A stretch of 64,000 nt of DNA, taken from positions 31,980 through 95,979 of the forward strand of contig JAJTFH010000007.1 in the NCBI GenBank assembly GCA_021298395.1. The letters run 5' to 3'. Below, one piece after another: positions 10,359 to 19,167 of the stretch (position 1 is its first letter; each line of letters opens with the position of its first letter). Origin of the DNA: Gemmatimonadota bacterium. Its GTDB lineage: Bacteria; Gemmatimonadota; Gemmatimonadetes; Gemmatimonadales; Gemmatimonadaceae. Position numbers and translations under genes: made by a program. Under the pieces are notes generated by a model. The model ran no database searches and was not told the DNA's origin. It worked only from the letters and a program-made list of their open reading frames with translations.

Positions 10359-13300
10359 TCGACGAAATCGACCTCGATCGCCGCGCCCTGGATGGGCGTC
10401 AGCGCCTCGTAAACGTCCCGATAGCGAATGAGGCGGCGTCCGAGGCCCGGCAGCTGTGCCTGCTGGGTGCGATACCGACCTTGCAGGTATCGATCGAATT
10501 GGAACACCCCCTCCCGACGTAGCTCTTGGACCTGCGCCTCCGTTATGACCGTTGTCAGATCGTTCCCATCGCCCCAGACAGGGGGGCCCGCTGCCCAATT
10601 GGTCGCCGAGAACAGATGATCGACCGAATCCTCCGCCCGGAAGAGGAGGAGAAGATGGTGGTGCCCGGGACGCCGTGCCGCTGACACCTCGAACTCCACC
10701 GTCTGCCAGGCATCGATGATCGGGCGCGGGAGCCCAGCGAGACGGATCACCGAAGTCTGGGGATCGAGCCAGGTTGGCCCCGCCCCGACCACGTAATTCA
10801 CCGTGGTCTCCGGCGTGGTGTACGAGAAGGTGAGCTCCACCTCCAACGGGGTACCGACGGGGATCCGTGCGGTGAGGGTGGAGTCGAGCGTCTGTCCATT
10901 GATGACCGCGCGGATGATGCGGATGCCATCCGACGTTGGACCGATCATCCCACGAATCGGGCTGGAGGCACCCACGATCAGCCCCGACACCTCGAAGTGG
11001 AGGTGTTGGGGCACCGGTGTCCCGTTACCGCTCGAATCCACGACGTAATCGGTCAGGGCCAATTTCTGGAACTGGGCTCGGCCATCCGTCAATTCGATGA
11101 TCGTGTCGCCGATCAGCCGCGTCCCCGGCTGTCCCCGCACCCGGACCTGCCCCGAGAGACGTAGCCGACGACCGAACCCGTTGAAGACCCCGACCCGGGG
11201 CTGTACATGCAACGTGCCCAAACGGCTGGCAGGCAACGTGTCGCCAAGGGGCTCCACCTCGATCCGAAGTCGGGGCCAGAGCATGACGATGGTCACGAGG
11301 AGGGAGACGCACCCCAGCGCGACGGCGGCGGCGAACCAGGCGAGTTGGCGGCGCGACCGCCGCGCCATCCACCCCATGGCGCGGTAGAGCTGGGCCCCCC
11401 AGTCCGGCCGCCCCGACGCGACCGCGAGGCGAATCGCCAGCTGCTCCGCAGAGAGCAGATGCCCTCGATGCCATCGCCCGGATCGCGTCACGGACTCCAC
11501 CAACGCCACGGCCAGTGGCAGGTCGTCACCTATCGCACAGAGCAGGGCGAGATGCTCGAGCATCGGGAGATCGAGCGCGGGTTGTGCCATCCACCAACCG
11601 ACCGTCGCGCGCCGGATCTCGTTCCACGCCCTTGGACCCTCCGCCGGGCGCAACGCCTCGGCGATGGTGTCGTGGGCGAGCACCCAAGCCCCTTGACGCA
11701 TGAGGATGAGTCCTCGCACCTCCAACCCATCGAGCGCAGCGCGACAGGACTCCTCGGTGGCGCCTATGGAGACCGTGCGCGCGATCTCGCAGAGCGCCAG
11801 GTCGGGGATTGCTCGTCCCCACACCGAGAGAATCTGGAGGAGCGTCCGCTCGACGTCGGTGAGGCTCCCGGCATCGAAGCTTTGGGAGTGGTATGAGGCG
11901 ATCTGGTCGACGACGCGTCCGGGATCAACAGCGGACCAGACTCCGCCCGTCGTGGAAAGGATCCCCGCGTTCCGCAGTGACTGGACGACCCCGATGGTGA
12001 AGTACGGCAAACCACCAGTGATCGCGACGAGTCGATCGACAAAGGGACCCTCCCAATTCGCCCCCGTCCAACGCGCCTCGCCCTCGAGCATCTGCCGAAT
12101 GGATTCGGCGGGGAGCGGGGGAAGCTCCAGCACCTCGACCCCATCGGTGCCATCGAGGATCGGGGTCCACGCCGCCAGCACGAGCAGGAGGCGAATCTCC
12201 TGCAAGGGCGGGAGGGTACGCAGAACGGCGAGGGTCTCGGCATCCAAATACTGCGCATCATCGATCAGGACCGATACAGCCCGGCGGTCCGCGATGGCCC
12301 CCGTGAGATCGAGGAGGGCGTCCATGCGCCGTCGCAAACGATCCGTCTCGCTCGCCGAGGAGAGCACGGCGACGGGAAACAGACGGCGCAACTCCGGGAG
12401 GAACTCCACGAGGGTGGCAGCGGTCACCGGACTCACACCGAGGGCCCCGGGGAGGAGCGCGAACTCGCGGATGATCTCCGCCAACCCCGCGTACGAGACG
12501 CCCCGCATCGTCGGGCGGAGACCTATACGGATGGTGCGTGACCCACGTAACCGCAGCCGCGCATCGAACTCATCCAGGACCCGGCTCTTCCCCGATCCCG
12601 AGACCCCCACGAGCATGACCGAGCGGCACGTCCCCCGACGCGCCTGCTCCGCTGCCGCGATCAATTCGGACAGCACCGTCTCGCGCCCCACCAAGGTGGC
12701 CCCGAGCCCCTCGAGGGAGGCGGCGTCGCGTACGCGATCCTCATCGGTCACGCGCACGCGCTCGAGCCGATCCACCAAGTCCGGTGGCAGGGTCTCCTCG
12801 CTCTGGGCGAGGTGAGTGACGAACGTCTCGATCACGCGGCGCGCATCGGAGCGTCGTCCGCCGGCGCCAAGCGCATCGAAGAGGAGACGGACGCCCTCTG
12901 CCTCCTCCGGTTCGGCCACGCGGATGGCGCGGGCTATCTCCGTGGCACGGCCGATCTCGTTCGTCTGCAGCGCCGCCGAGACCCCGCCCTGCATCTCCTC
13001 GAGGAACAGCTGCCGGAGCCGGACTCGCTCCACCCCCGCCCAGCGCTCGAACACCGCCCCCGCGCGGGGCTCTTCCGCGAGGAAGGAACCCCGGTACAGG
13101 GTCATCACGCCGTCGACATCGTGACGCCGCACCGCGTCGAGGAAGCGCTCGTGATCCGTCTCTACCGCCCCGGGGGCCAGCTCCACCGTCTCCCGCGTGG
13201 CGATCAGGGCTGACTCGCCCAAGAGGCGATGCAGCGAGGCGATCGCCTGACGGAGTGAGGCGCGGGCCTTCTCCGGCGCTTCATCGCCCCAGAAGAGATC

Positions 13301-13462
13301 GGCCAGCTCGGCTCGACGCTGCGGGCGCTCATCGCGGATGGTGAGATGCAGGAGGAGGGCCAGCAGCTTCCCCGCCCGATAGACCGTCTCGGCCGTCCCG
13401 TCCTCGTGCACGCGCTCGAGGAGGAAGTCGCCGAAGGTCCGGATCTGCAGGGGTGCAGTCAT
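10346..13462 (-). CDS. SARP/BTAD-type regulator with STAND/AAA ATPase, TM helix and unrecognised C-terminal domain (paralog C)
   Basis: MTAPLQIRTFGDFLLERV...ELADLFWGDEAPEKARASLRQAIASLHRLLG; Walker [10 protein letters not shown]; Walker B VSVLIDDAQYLD; TM LAWFAAAVALGCVSLLVTIVML; C-term homologous to paralog A. Confidence 0.85.
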   Translation of the reverse strand: MTAPLQIRTFGDFLLERVHEDGTAETVYRAGKLLALLLHLTIRDERPQRRAELADLFWGDEAPEKARASLRQAIASLHRLLGESALIATRETVELAPGAVETDHERFLDAVRRHDVDGVMTLYRGSFLAEEPRAGAVFERWAGVERVRLRQLFLEEMQGGVSAALQTNEIGRATEIARAIRVAEPEEAEGVRLLFDALGAGGRRSDARRVIETFVTHLAQSEETLPPDLVDRLERVRVTDEDRVRDAASLEGLGATLVGRETVLSELIAAAEQARRGTCRSVMLVGVSGSGKSRVLDEFDARLRLRGSRTIRIGLRPTMRGVSYAGLAEIIREFALLPGALGVSPVTAATLVEFLPELRRLFPVAVLSSASETDRLRRRMDALLDLTGAIADRRAVSVLIDDAQYLDAETLAVLRTLPPLQEIRLLLVLAAWTPILDGTDGVEVLELPPLPAESIRQMLEGEARWTGANWEGPFVDRLVAITGGLPYFTIGVVQSLRNAGILSTTGGVWSAVDPGRVVDQIASYHSQSFDAGSLTDVERTLLQILSVWGRAIPDLALCEIARTVSIGATEESCRAALDGLEVRGLILMRQGAWVLAHDTIAEALRPAEGPRAWNEIRRATVGWWMAQPALDLPMLEHLALLCAIGDDLPLAVALVESVTRSGRWHRGHLLSAEQLAIRLAVASGRPDWGAQLYRAMGWMARRSRRQLAWFAAAVALGCVSLLVTIVMLWPRLRIEVEPLGDTLPASRLGTLHVQPRVGVFNGFGRRLRLSGQVRVRGQPGTRLIGDTIIELTDGRAQFQKLALTDYVVDSSGNGTPVPQHLHFEVSGLIVGASSPIRGMIGPTSDGIRIIRAVINGQTLDSTLTARIPVGTPLEVELTFSYTTPETTVNYVVGAGPTWLDPQTSVIRLAGLPRPIIDAWQTVEFEVSAARRPGHHHLLLLFRAEDSVDHLFSATNWAAGPPVWGDGNDLTTVITEAQVQELRREGVFQFDRYLQGRYRTQQAQLPGLGRRLIRYRDVYEALTPIQGAAIEVDFVEPPR

Positions 13463-13493
13463 CGGGAGGGGGGGATCCCGCGAGGCGCGAGGT

Positions 13494-14372
13494 CTAGGAA
13501 AGCAGGGCGTCGACCGAGGCTCGTCCCTCGGCGTCGAGTGGGAGCAACGGGAGTCGCGGCACCCCACCGGCACGACCGACGACATCGAGCGCGTATTTCA
13601 CTCCGGGCACGCCGAGCTGACCCACGATCACCTGCGCCATCGGCTTGAGGCGCGCCTGCGCCTCGGTGCCACCCGCGACATCGCCGCCGCGATGCGCCGC
13701 GAGCACCGCGCGGGTGCGTGCCGCCGCGAAGGTCGAGACGGCGAGGATTCCGCCGCGCGCCCCGGCGACCAGCGCCTCGTGGAAGACGACGCCATTCCCG
13801 GTCAGGACGGTGAACGACTCCCCCTGCGCGCGCAGGAACCCCGCGAGCATCTGCGCATCCCCCGAGCTGTCCTTGATCCCGATCACGTTCGCATGCGCCG
13901 CCATCTCCGCGACGAACTCGGCGCTCAGCGCGAAGTGCATGTACTTCGGGATGTTGTAGAGGATCACCGGTACCGGCGAGGCATCGGCGACACGGTGGTA
14001 GTGCGCGCGGAGCGCCTCGACCGTCATCGCATTCGCGTAGTAGTGCGGCGCGACGACGAGCACAGCGTCGGCGCCGGCAGAGGCGGCATGCACGCAACGG
14101 GCGATGCACTGCTTCGTGGATTCGGCGCCCGTCCCCATCACGAGCCAGCGCTCGCGCGGGACGAGATCCCGCGCCACCGTCAGGAGCGAGGCGCGCTCCT
14201 CCTCCGTGAGCAACGCCGCCTCCCCTGTGGAGCCCGCGACGACGATCCCATCCAACCCATCGGCGAGATGCGCACGGAGATTCGCGGCAAAGCCGTCGAG
14301 ATCGAGCGCCTCGCTCCCCGCGACGAACGGGGTGGTGACTGGGGCGAGGATCCCACCAAGGGTCTTGGTCAT
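13494..14372 (-). CDS. dapA: Dihydrodipicolinate synthase family protein
   Basis: MTKTLGGILAPVTTPF...GIVVAGSTGEAALLTEEER...ILYNIPKYMHF. Confidence 0.85.
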   Translation of the reverse strand: MTKTLGGILAPVTTPFVAGSEALDLDGFAANLRAHLADGLDGIVVAGSTGEAALLTEEERASLLTVARDLVPRERWLVMGTGAESTKQCIARCVHAASAGADAVLVVAPHYYANAMTVEALRAHYHRVADASPVPVILYNIPKYMHFALSAEFVAEMAAHANVIGIKDSSGDAQMLAGFLRAQGESFTVLTGNGVVFHEALVAGARGGILAVSTFAAARTRAVLAAHRGGDVAGGTEAQARLKPMAQVIVGQLGVPGVKYALDVVGRAGGVPRLPLLPLDAEGRASVDALLS

Positions 14373-15352
14373 GCGAGTCCCATCCGGTCGCGCACCGTGG
14401 TCATCGTCTCGCGGGCGACGGCGCGCGCGCGGTGCGCCCCGTCAGCGAGGAGGGCATCGACCCGCTCGGGCTCGGCCGCGAGTACGGCCGCCCGCTCTTG
14501 GATCGGCGCCAACTCCGCGGTGAGATGCTCGTGCAAGACCTGCTTGCACTCGATGCATCCCCACTGCGCGCCACGACACTTCGTCTCCACCTCCGCCACC
14601 ACCGCGGCGGGGGAGAAGGCGCGGTGGAGTTGGTAGATCGTCTTGCACCGCTCCGGTTCGCCCGGATCGGTCTTGCGAAGACGGGCGGGGTCGGTGACGG
14701 CGGGGCGCAACTTGTCCCAGACGACGGTCGGCGGATCGAGGAGGCTGATCGTGTTGCCGAGCGACTTCGACATCTTCGCCTGCCCATCGAGCCCGACGAT
14801 GCGGCGCGTCGGGGTGAGGCGCGGCTGCGGTTCGGGGAAGTAGGGCGCATCAGGGGAGAATCGCGCGTTCCAGTTCCGCGCGACGACGCGCGAGAGCTCG
14901 AGGTGCTGTACCTGATCCTCTCCCACCGGGACGATGTCGGCCCGATACAGGAGGATATCCGCTGCCTGGAGCACGGGATAGTTCAGCAGCCCCGCCATCA
15001 CCTGCTCCTGCTTGCTCGATTTGTCCTTGAACTGGACCTGCCGCTCGAGCTCCCCCAACGGGGTGATCGTGTTGAAGATCCAGGCGAGCTCGGTGTGCTC
15101 GGGGACGTCGGACTGGACGAAGATCGCCGCCCTGGCCGGATCGAGCCCGGAGGCCAGCAGGGAGATCGCCATCTCCCGGGTCCGGCGCCGGAGCTCCTCG
15201 GGCGTGTAAGGGACGGTGATGGCGTGATAGTTTACGATGCAGAAGAACGACTCCTGCTCGTGCTGCAGCGCGACCCAGTTCTTGACCGCTCCCAGGTAGT
15301 TGCCGATGTGGAGCTCGCCCGAGGGCTGGATCCCGCTGAAGATGCGTGCCAT
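14369..15352 (-). CDS. trpS: Tryptophanyl-tRNA synthetase
   Basis: MARIFSGIQPSGELHIGNYLGAVKNWV...KMSKS motif. Confidence 0.96.
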   Translation of the reverse strand: MARIFSGIQPSGELHIGNYLGAVKNWVALQHEQESFFCIVNYHAITVPYTPEELRRRTREMAISLLASGLDPARAAIFVQSDVPEHTELAWIFNTITPLGELERQVQFKDKSSKQEQVMAGLLNYPVLQAADILLYRADIVPVGEDQVQHLELSRVVARNWNARFSPDAPYFPEPQPRLTPTRRIVGLDGQAKMSKSLGNTISLLDPPTVVWDKLRPAVTDPARLRKTDPGEPERCKTIYQLHRAFSPAAVVAEVETKCRGAQWGCIECKQVLHEHLTAELAPIQERAAVLAAEPERVDALLADGAHRARAVARETMTTVRDRMGLA

Positions 15353-15375
15353 CACCGGAAGGTACGGGACGACCA

Positions 15376-16221
15376 ATGGGCATTCAACGGGAGCGCGGGG
15401 CGCTCCTCGACCTGATCACGCGGGCCGCCGAGGCGGGGGCCGCGATCATCCGTGAGGGGGCGGGCCGCCTCGGGACGATCGACTGGCAGTCCAAGGGGCC
15501 GGGGGACTTCGTCTCCGAGGTCGACCTCCGCACCGAGGCGGCGATCCTCGCTCGCCTCCGCCCCGCCCTCCCCGGGGTCACCGTCCTCGCCGAGGAATCG
15601 GCGTCGAGCGTGGGAGCCGAGGCCCGTCAGGGGCTCTGCGTGGTGATCGACCCCTTGGATGGGACCACGAACTTCCTGCACGGTTTCCCGGAGTACGCGG
15701 TCTCGATCGGCGTGCTCGAGGACGGCGCCCCCGTGGCCGCCGTGGTCCTCCATGTGCCGCGGAACGAGCGCTTCACCGCCATCCTCGGCGCCGGCGCCTT
15801 CGTGGATGGCCGCCCCTGCCGCGTCTCCACCATCACCGACCCGCAGCGCGCCCTCCTCGGCACCGGGTTCCCTTTCAAGGATCCGCACGACATCCCACCC
15901 TACCAACTCCAGATGTCGCGTGTGATGGCCGGGGTCTCCGGCGTGCGACGTCCTGGCGCGGCGAGTCTCGATCTCGCGAGCGTCGCTGCCGGCCGCTTCG
16001 AGGCCTTCTGGGAGACGAGGCTCTCTCCCTGGGACTTCGCCGCCGGGATGCTCCTCGTCACCGAAGCGGGCGGGATCGTCTCCACCGTCGATGGCGAACC
16101 GTTGGACCCAACGCAGCCGAGCAGTGTCCTCGTGGGCAATCCCGTGATGCACCCCTGGCTGCGCGAGCGGCTGCACGATCCCCTGTACTCCCCCTCTCCC
16201 GTCGTCCCACCTCCCGCCTGA
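15376..16221 (+). CDS. suhB: Inositol monophosphatase family protein
   Basis: GDFVSEVDLRTEAAI...VLAEESA...CVVIDPLDGTTNFLHGFPEYAVSIG. Confidence 0.88.
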   Translation: MGIQRERGALLDLITRAAEAGAAIIREGAGRLGTIDWQSKGPGDFVSEVDLRTEAAILARLRPALPGVTVLAEESASSVGAEARQGLCVVIDPLDGTTNFLHGFPEYAVSIGVLEDGAPVAAVVLHVPRNERFTAILGAGAFVDGRPCRVSTITDPQRALLGTGFPFKDPHDIPPYQLQMSRVMAGVSGVRRPGAASLDLASVAAGRFEAFWETRLSPWDFAAGMLLVTEAGGIVSTVDGEPLDPTQPSSVLVGNPVMHPWLRERLHDPLYSPSPVVPPPA

Positions 16222-16227
16222 TCCCGC

Positions 16228-17748
16228 ATGTCCTTCGTCGAGTGCGTCCCCAACTTCTCCGAGGGCCGTCGCCCCGAGGTCATCGCCGCCATCCGTGACG
16301 CCATCGCCGGCGTCCCCGGCACGGTGGTCCTCGATGTCTCGAGCGATCCCTCGCACAATCGCACCGTGGTGACCTTCGTCGCCCCGGTGAGCTCGGCCGC
16401 CGATGCCGCCTTCGCCGGGATCGCGACCGCCGCGACACTGATCGATCTGAATACGCATCAGGGCGAGCACCCGCGCCTCGGCGCCACCGATGTCTGTCCC
16501 TTCATCCCCCTCGAAGGGACCTCGATGGAAGACTGCATCGCCCTCGCGCGCACCTTGGGCGAGCGCGTCGGGAAGGAGCTCGCGGTCCCGGTCTTCCTCT
16601 ACGAGCGCGCTGCCTCACGCCCCGATCGCGTGAACCTCGCTGACATCCGACGGGGCGAGTTCGAGGGGGCCAAGACGTCCATCGGCACCGATCCCAATCG
16701 TGTCCCCGACTTCGGCCCTAACGCGATCCATCCCACCGCCGGTGCGACCGTGATCGGCGCGCGTCCCTTCCTCGTCGCCTTCAACGTCTACCTCGGCGGG
16801 AAGGAGCACCTCGCCATCGCCAAGGCGGTCGCGAAGGCGGTGCGCGGCTCGTCGGGCGGACTCAAAGGGGTGAAGGGACTCGGTCTCGAGGTCGATGGCC
16901 AGGCGCAGGTCTCGATGAACTTGGTCGACCTCGACGCGACCCCGCTCCACCGCGCCTACGAGATGGTGAGGATGGAGGCCGAGGCGCTCGGCGTGACGCC
17001 GACGTGGAGCGAGGTGGTGGGGCTCGTCCCCGAGCGCGCCCTCTTCGAGACGGCGGCGCGCCACCTCCGCTGGCGCACCTACTCCCCCGATCTCGTGCTC
17101 GAGCGTCAGGTGCGCTCGGCTGCCTCCGGTGGCGTCTCCCTCGCCGGGTTCGTCAGTGAGGTCGCCTCGAACGCGCCAGTGCCAGGGGGCGGTTCCGTCG
17201 CCGCGCATGCCGGTGCCCTCGGCGCCGCCCTCGCGCAGATGGTCGCGGGGCTCACCGTGGGCAAGAAGAAGTACGCCGCGGTCGATGCCGAGATGCAGGC
17301 GATCGCGATCCGCGCGGCGTCCCTCGTGCGGCGCCTGGGCGAACTTCGCGTGGAGGATGCACAGGCCTACGCCAGCGTGAGCGCGGCGTATCAACTGCCG
17401 AAGGAGACACCAGAGCAGCAGACCGTACGCGAGGCCGCGATCCAGGCGGCGCTGGTCGGCGCCGCGAAGACCCCGCTCGAGACGGCGCGCTGCTGTGCCG
17501 AGGTCGCCGCCCTCGCCGCCACCTGCGCCGAGCAGGGGAACACCAACGCGGCGAGCGATGCCGGTGTCGCGGCGCTGATGGCGGAGGCCGCCTGTCGCGG
17601 CGCGACGTACAACGTGCGGATCAATGTGGTGGCGATGCCCGATCGTGCGGCGGGGGCCCCCCTCGCGGCCGAGGCGCAGGCGCTCGTGGCGCGGTGTGCC
17701 GCCGATGCCGCACGGGCCACGGCGGCGGTGGAGCGGCAGCTCGCGTAA
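16228..17748 (+). CDS. ftcD: Glutamate formimidoyltransferase / formiminotetrahydrofolate cyclodeaminase fusion
   Basis: MSFVECVPNFSEGRRPEVI... plus C-terminal cyclodeaminase AAHAGALGAALAQMVAGLTVGKKKY. Confidence 0.93.
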   Translation: MSFVECVPNFSEGRRPEVIAAIRDAIAGVPGTVVLDVSSDPSHNRTVVTFVAPVSSAADAAFAGIATAATLIDLNTHQGEHPRLGATDVCPFIPLEGTSMEDCIALARTLGERVGKELAVPVFLYERAASRPDRVNLADIRRGEFEGAKTSIGTDPNRVPDFGPNAIHPTAGATVIGARPFLVAFNVYLGGKEHLAIAKAVAKAVRGSSGGLKGVKGLGLEVDGQAQVSMNLVDLDATPLHRAYEMVRMEAEALGVTPTWSEVVGLVPERALFETAARHLRWRTYSPDLVLERQVRSAASGGVSLAGFVSEVASNAPVPGGGSVAAHAGALGAALAQMVAGLTVGKKKYAAVDAEMQAIAIRAASLVRRLGELRVEDAQAYASVSAAYQLPKETPEQQTVREAAIQAALVGAAKTPLETARCCAEVAALAATCAEQGNTNAASDAGVAALMAEAACRGATYNVRINVVAMPDRAAGAPLAAEAQALVARCAADAARATAAVERQLA

Positions 17749-17759
17749 GTGACGCTCGC

Positions 17760-18515
17760 CTAGTCGAGCGTCGTGAGGATCCGCGGCCCCTCGGCCGTGA
17801 TGGCGATCGTATGCTCGAAGTGCGCGCTCAGCGACCCATCGAGCGTGACGATGGTCCACTTGTCGGCGAGGGTCCGCGTCGCGGCGCCCCCCGCATTCAC
17901 CATCGGTTCGATCGCGATCGTCATCCCCGCCTGGAGCTTGGCGCCACGCTTCGGCTTGCCATGGTTGGGGACCTGCGGGTCCTCGTGCATGCTCGTCCCC
18001 ACACCGTGACCGACGAGGTCGCGCACCACGGTGTACCGCGCGCGCGTCACGACCTCCTCCACCGCGTGCCCGATGTCGCCGATGTGGTTCCCGACGCGGG
18101 CCGCCTGGATGCCGGCGTAGAGGGAGCGCTCCGTCACGTCGAGGAGGCGCTGCGTCTCGGGGCGGATCTCCCCCACGGGGTAGGTCCACGCCGAATCCGT
18201 GTGGAGGCCACCGTAGTGCACGCCGATGTCGACGGTGACGATGTCGCCGGCGGCGAGGATGCGGCGCGGCGAGGGGATCCCATGGACGATCTCGTCATTG
18301 ATCGAGATGCACGCGGACGCCGGGAAGCCGTAGAGCCCCTTGAAGGAGGGGGTCGCGCCGGCGTGGGAGCGGATGAACCCCTCCACCAGGGCATCGATCT
18401 CTAGGGTCGTGATCCCGGGCGCGATGGCGCTCCGGATGTGGCGGTGCGTGGCGGCGAGGATCCGCCCGCCCGCCGCCATCGTCTCGATCTCGCGCGGACT
18501 CTTGAGGTGGATCAC
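17760..18515 (-). CDS. map: Methionine aminopeptidase
   Basis: MIHLKSPREIETMAAGGRILA...NDEIVHGIPSPRRILAAGDIVTVDIG. Confidence 0.96.
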   Translation of the reverse strand: MIHLKSPREIETMAAGGRILAATHRHIRSAIAPGITTLEIDALVEGFIRSHAGATPSFKGLYGFPASACISINDEIVHGIPSPRRILAAGDIVTVDIGVHYGGLHTDSAWTYPVGEIRPETQRLLDVTERSLYAGIQAARVGNHIGDIGHAVEEVVTRARYTVVRDLVGHGVGTSMHEDPQVPNHGKPKRGAKLQAGMTIAIEPMVNAGGAATRTLADKWTIVTLDGSLSAHFEHTIAITAEGPRILTTLD

Positions 18516-19150
18516 CGACCGACGGCGGCGAGCGCCCGCGCCGTGACGGCGTCGAAGGCACCGACGGCGTCGATATGCTGCACATTCGCCCCGCGGGCGA
18601 CGTACCAGTCGAGCACCGGGGCGGTCTGCGCCTGATAGACGCGGAGGCGATTGCGGATCGCCTCCGGCTCGTCGTCGGCCCGACGCATCAGAGTGCCCCC
18701 ACAGCCATCAGGACACGGGGTCCCCGGCTGCAGCCCGGTGAAGGGCTTCTGGGTCTGATCGCAGGTGGTGCGGCCCGAGAGACGCGCCACGAGCACCTCG
18801 TCCGCGATGTCGAAGGTCAGCACCACATCGACCTGCGTGCCGAGCTCCGTGGTGGCCGCGGCCAGCCCCTCCGCCTGCGGCACCGTGCGCACCACGCCGT
18901 CGAGGATCGCCCCCTTGGCGTACGTCGGCTGCGCGAGCGCTTCCTTGATGATCCCGAGGATCACGGCGTCCGGGACCAGGTCCCCGCGGTCCATGAATCC
19001 CTTGGCCTCGAGGCCGAGGCGCGTCCCCGCCTTCACCGCCGCCCGAAGCACATCGCCGGTCGCCAGCTTGGGGACATCCAGGGCGGCGGCGATCCGCTCC
19101 CCTTGGGTTCCCTTGCCAGCGCCCGGCGGGCCGAGCAAGACGACGAGCAT
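18512..19150 (-). CDS. adk: Adenylate kinase
   Basis: MLVVLLGPPGAGKGTQGERIA. Confidence 0.96.
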   Translation of the reverse strand: MLVVLLGPPGAGKGTQGERIAAALDVPKLATGDVLRAAVKAGTRLGLEAKGFMDRGDLVPDAVILGIIKEALAQPTYAKGAILDGVVRTVPQAEGLAAATTELGTQVDVVLTFDIADEVLVARLSGRTTCDQTQKPFTGLQPGTPCPDGCGGTLMRRADDEPEAIRNRLRVYQAQTAPVLDWYVARGANVQHIDAVGAFDAVTARALAAVGR

Positions 19151-19167
19151 CTCAGCCGCTCAGTGGC

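Noticed and set aside
17753-17770. Small hairpin cgctcg-cctagt-cgagcg between ftcD and map stops
   Set aside because: Only 6 bp, no T-run; too weak to call a terminator from sequence alone.
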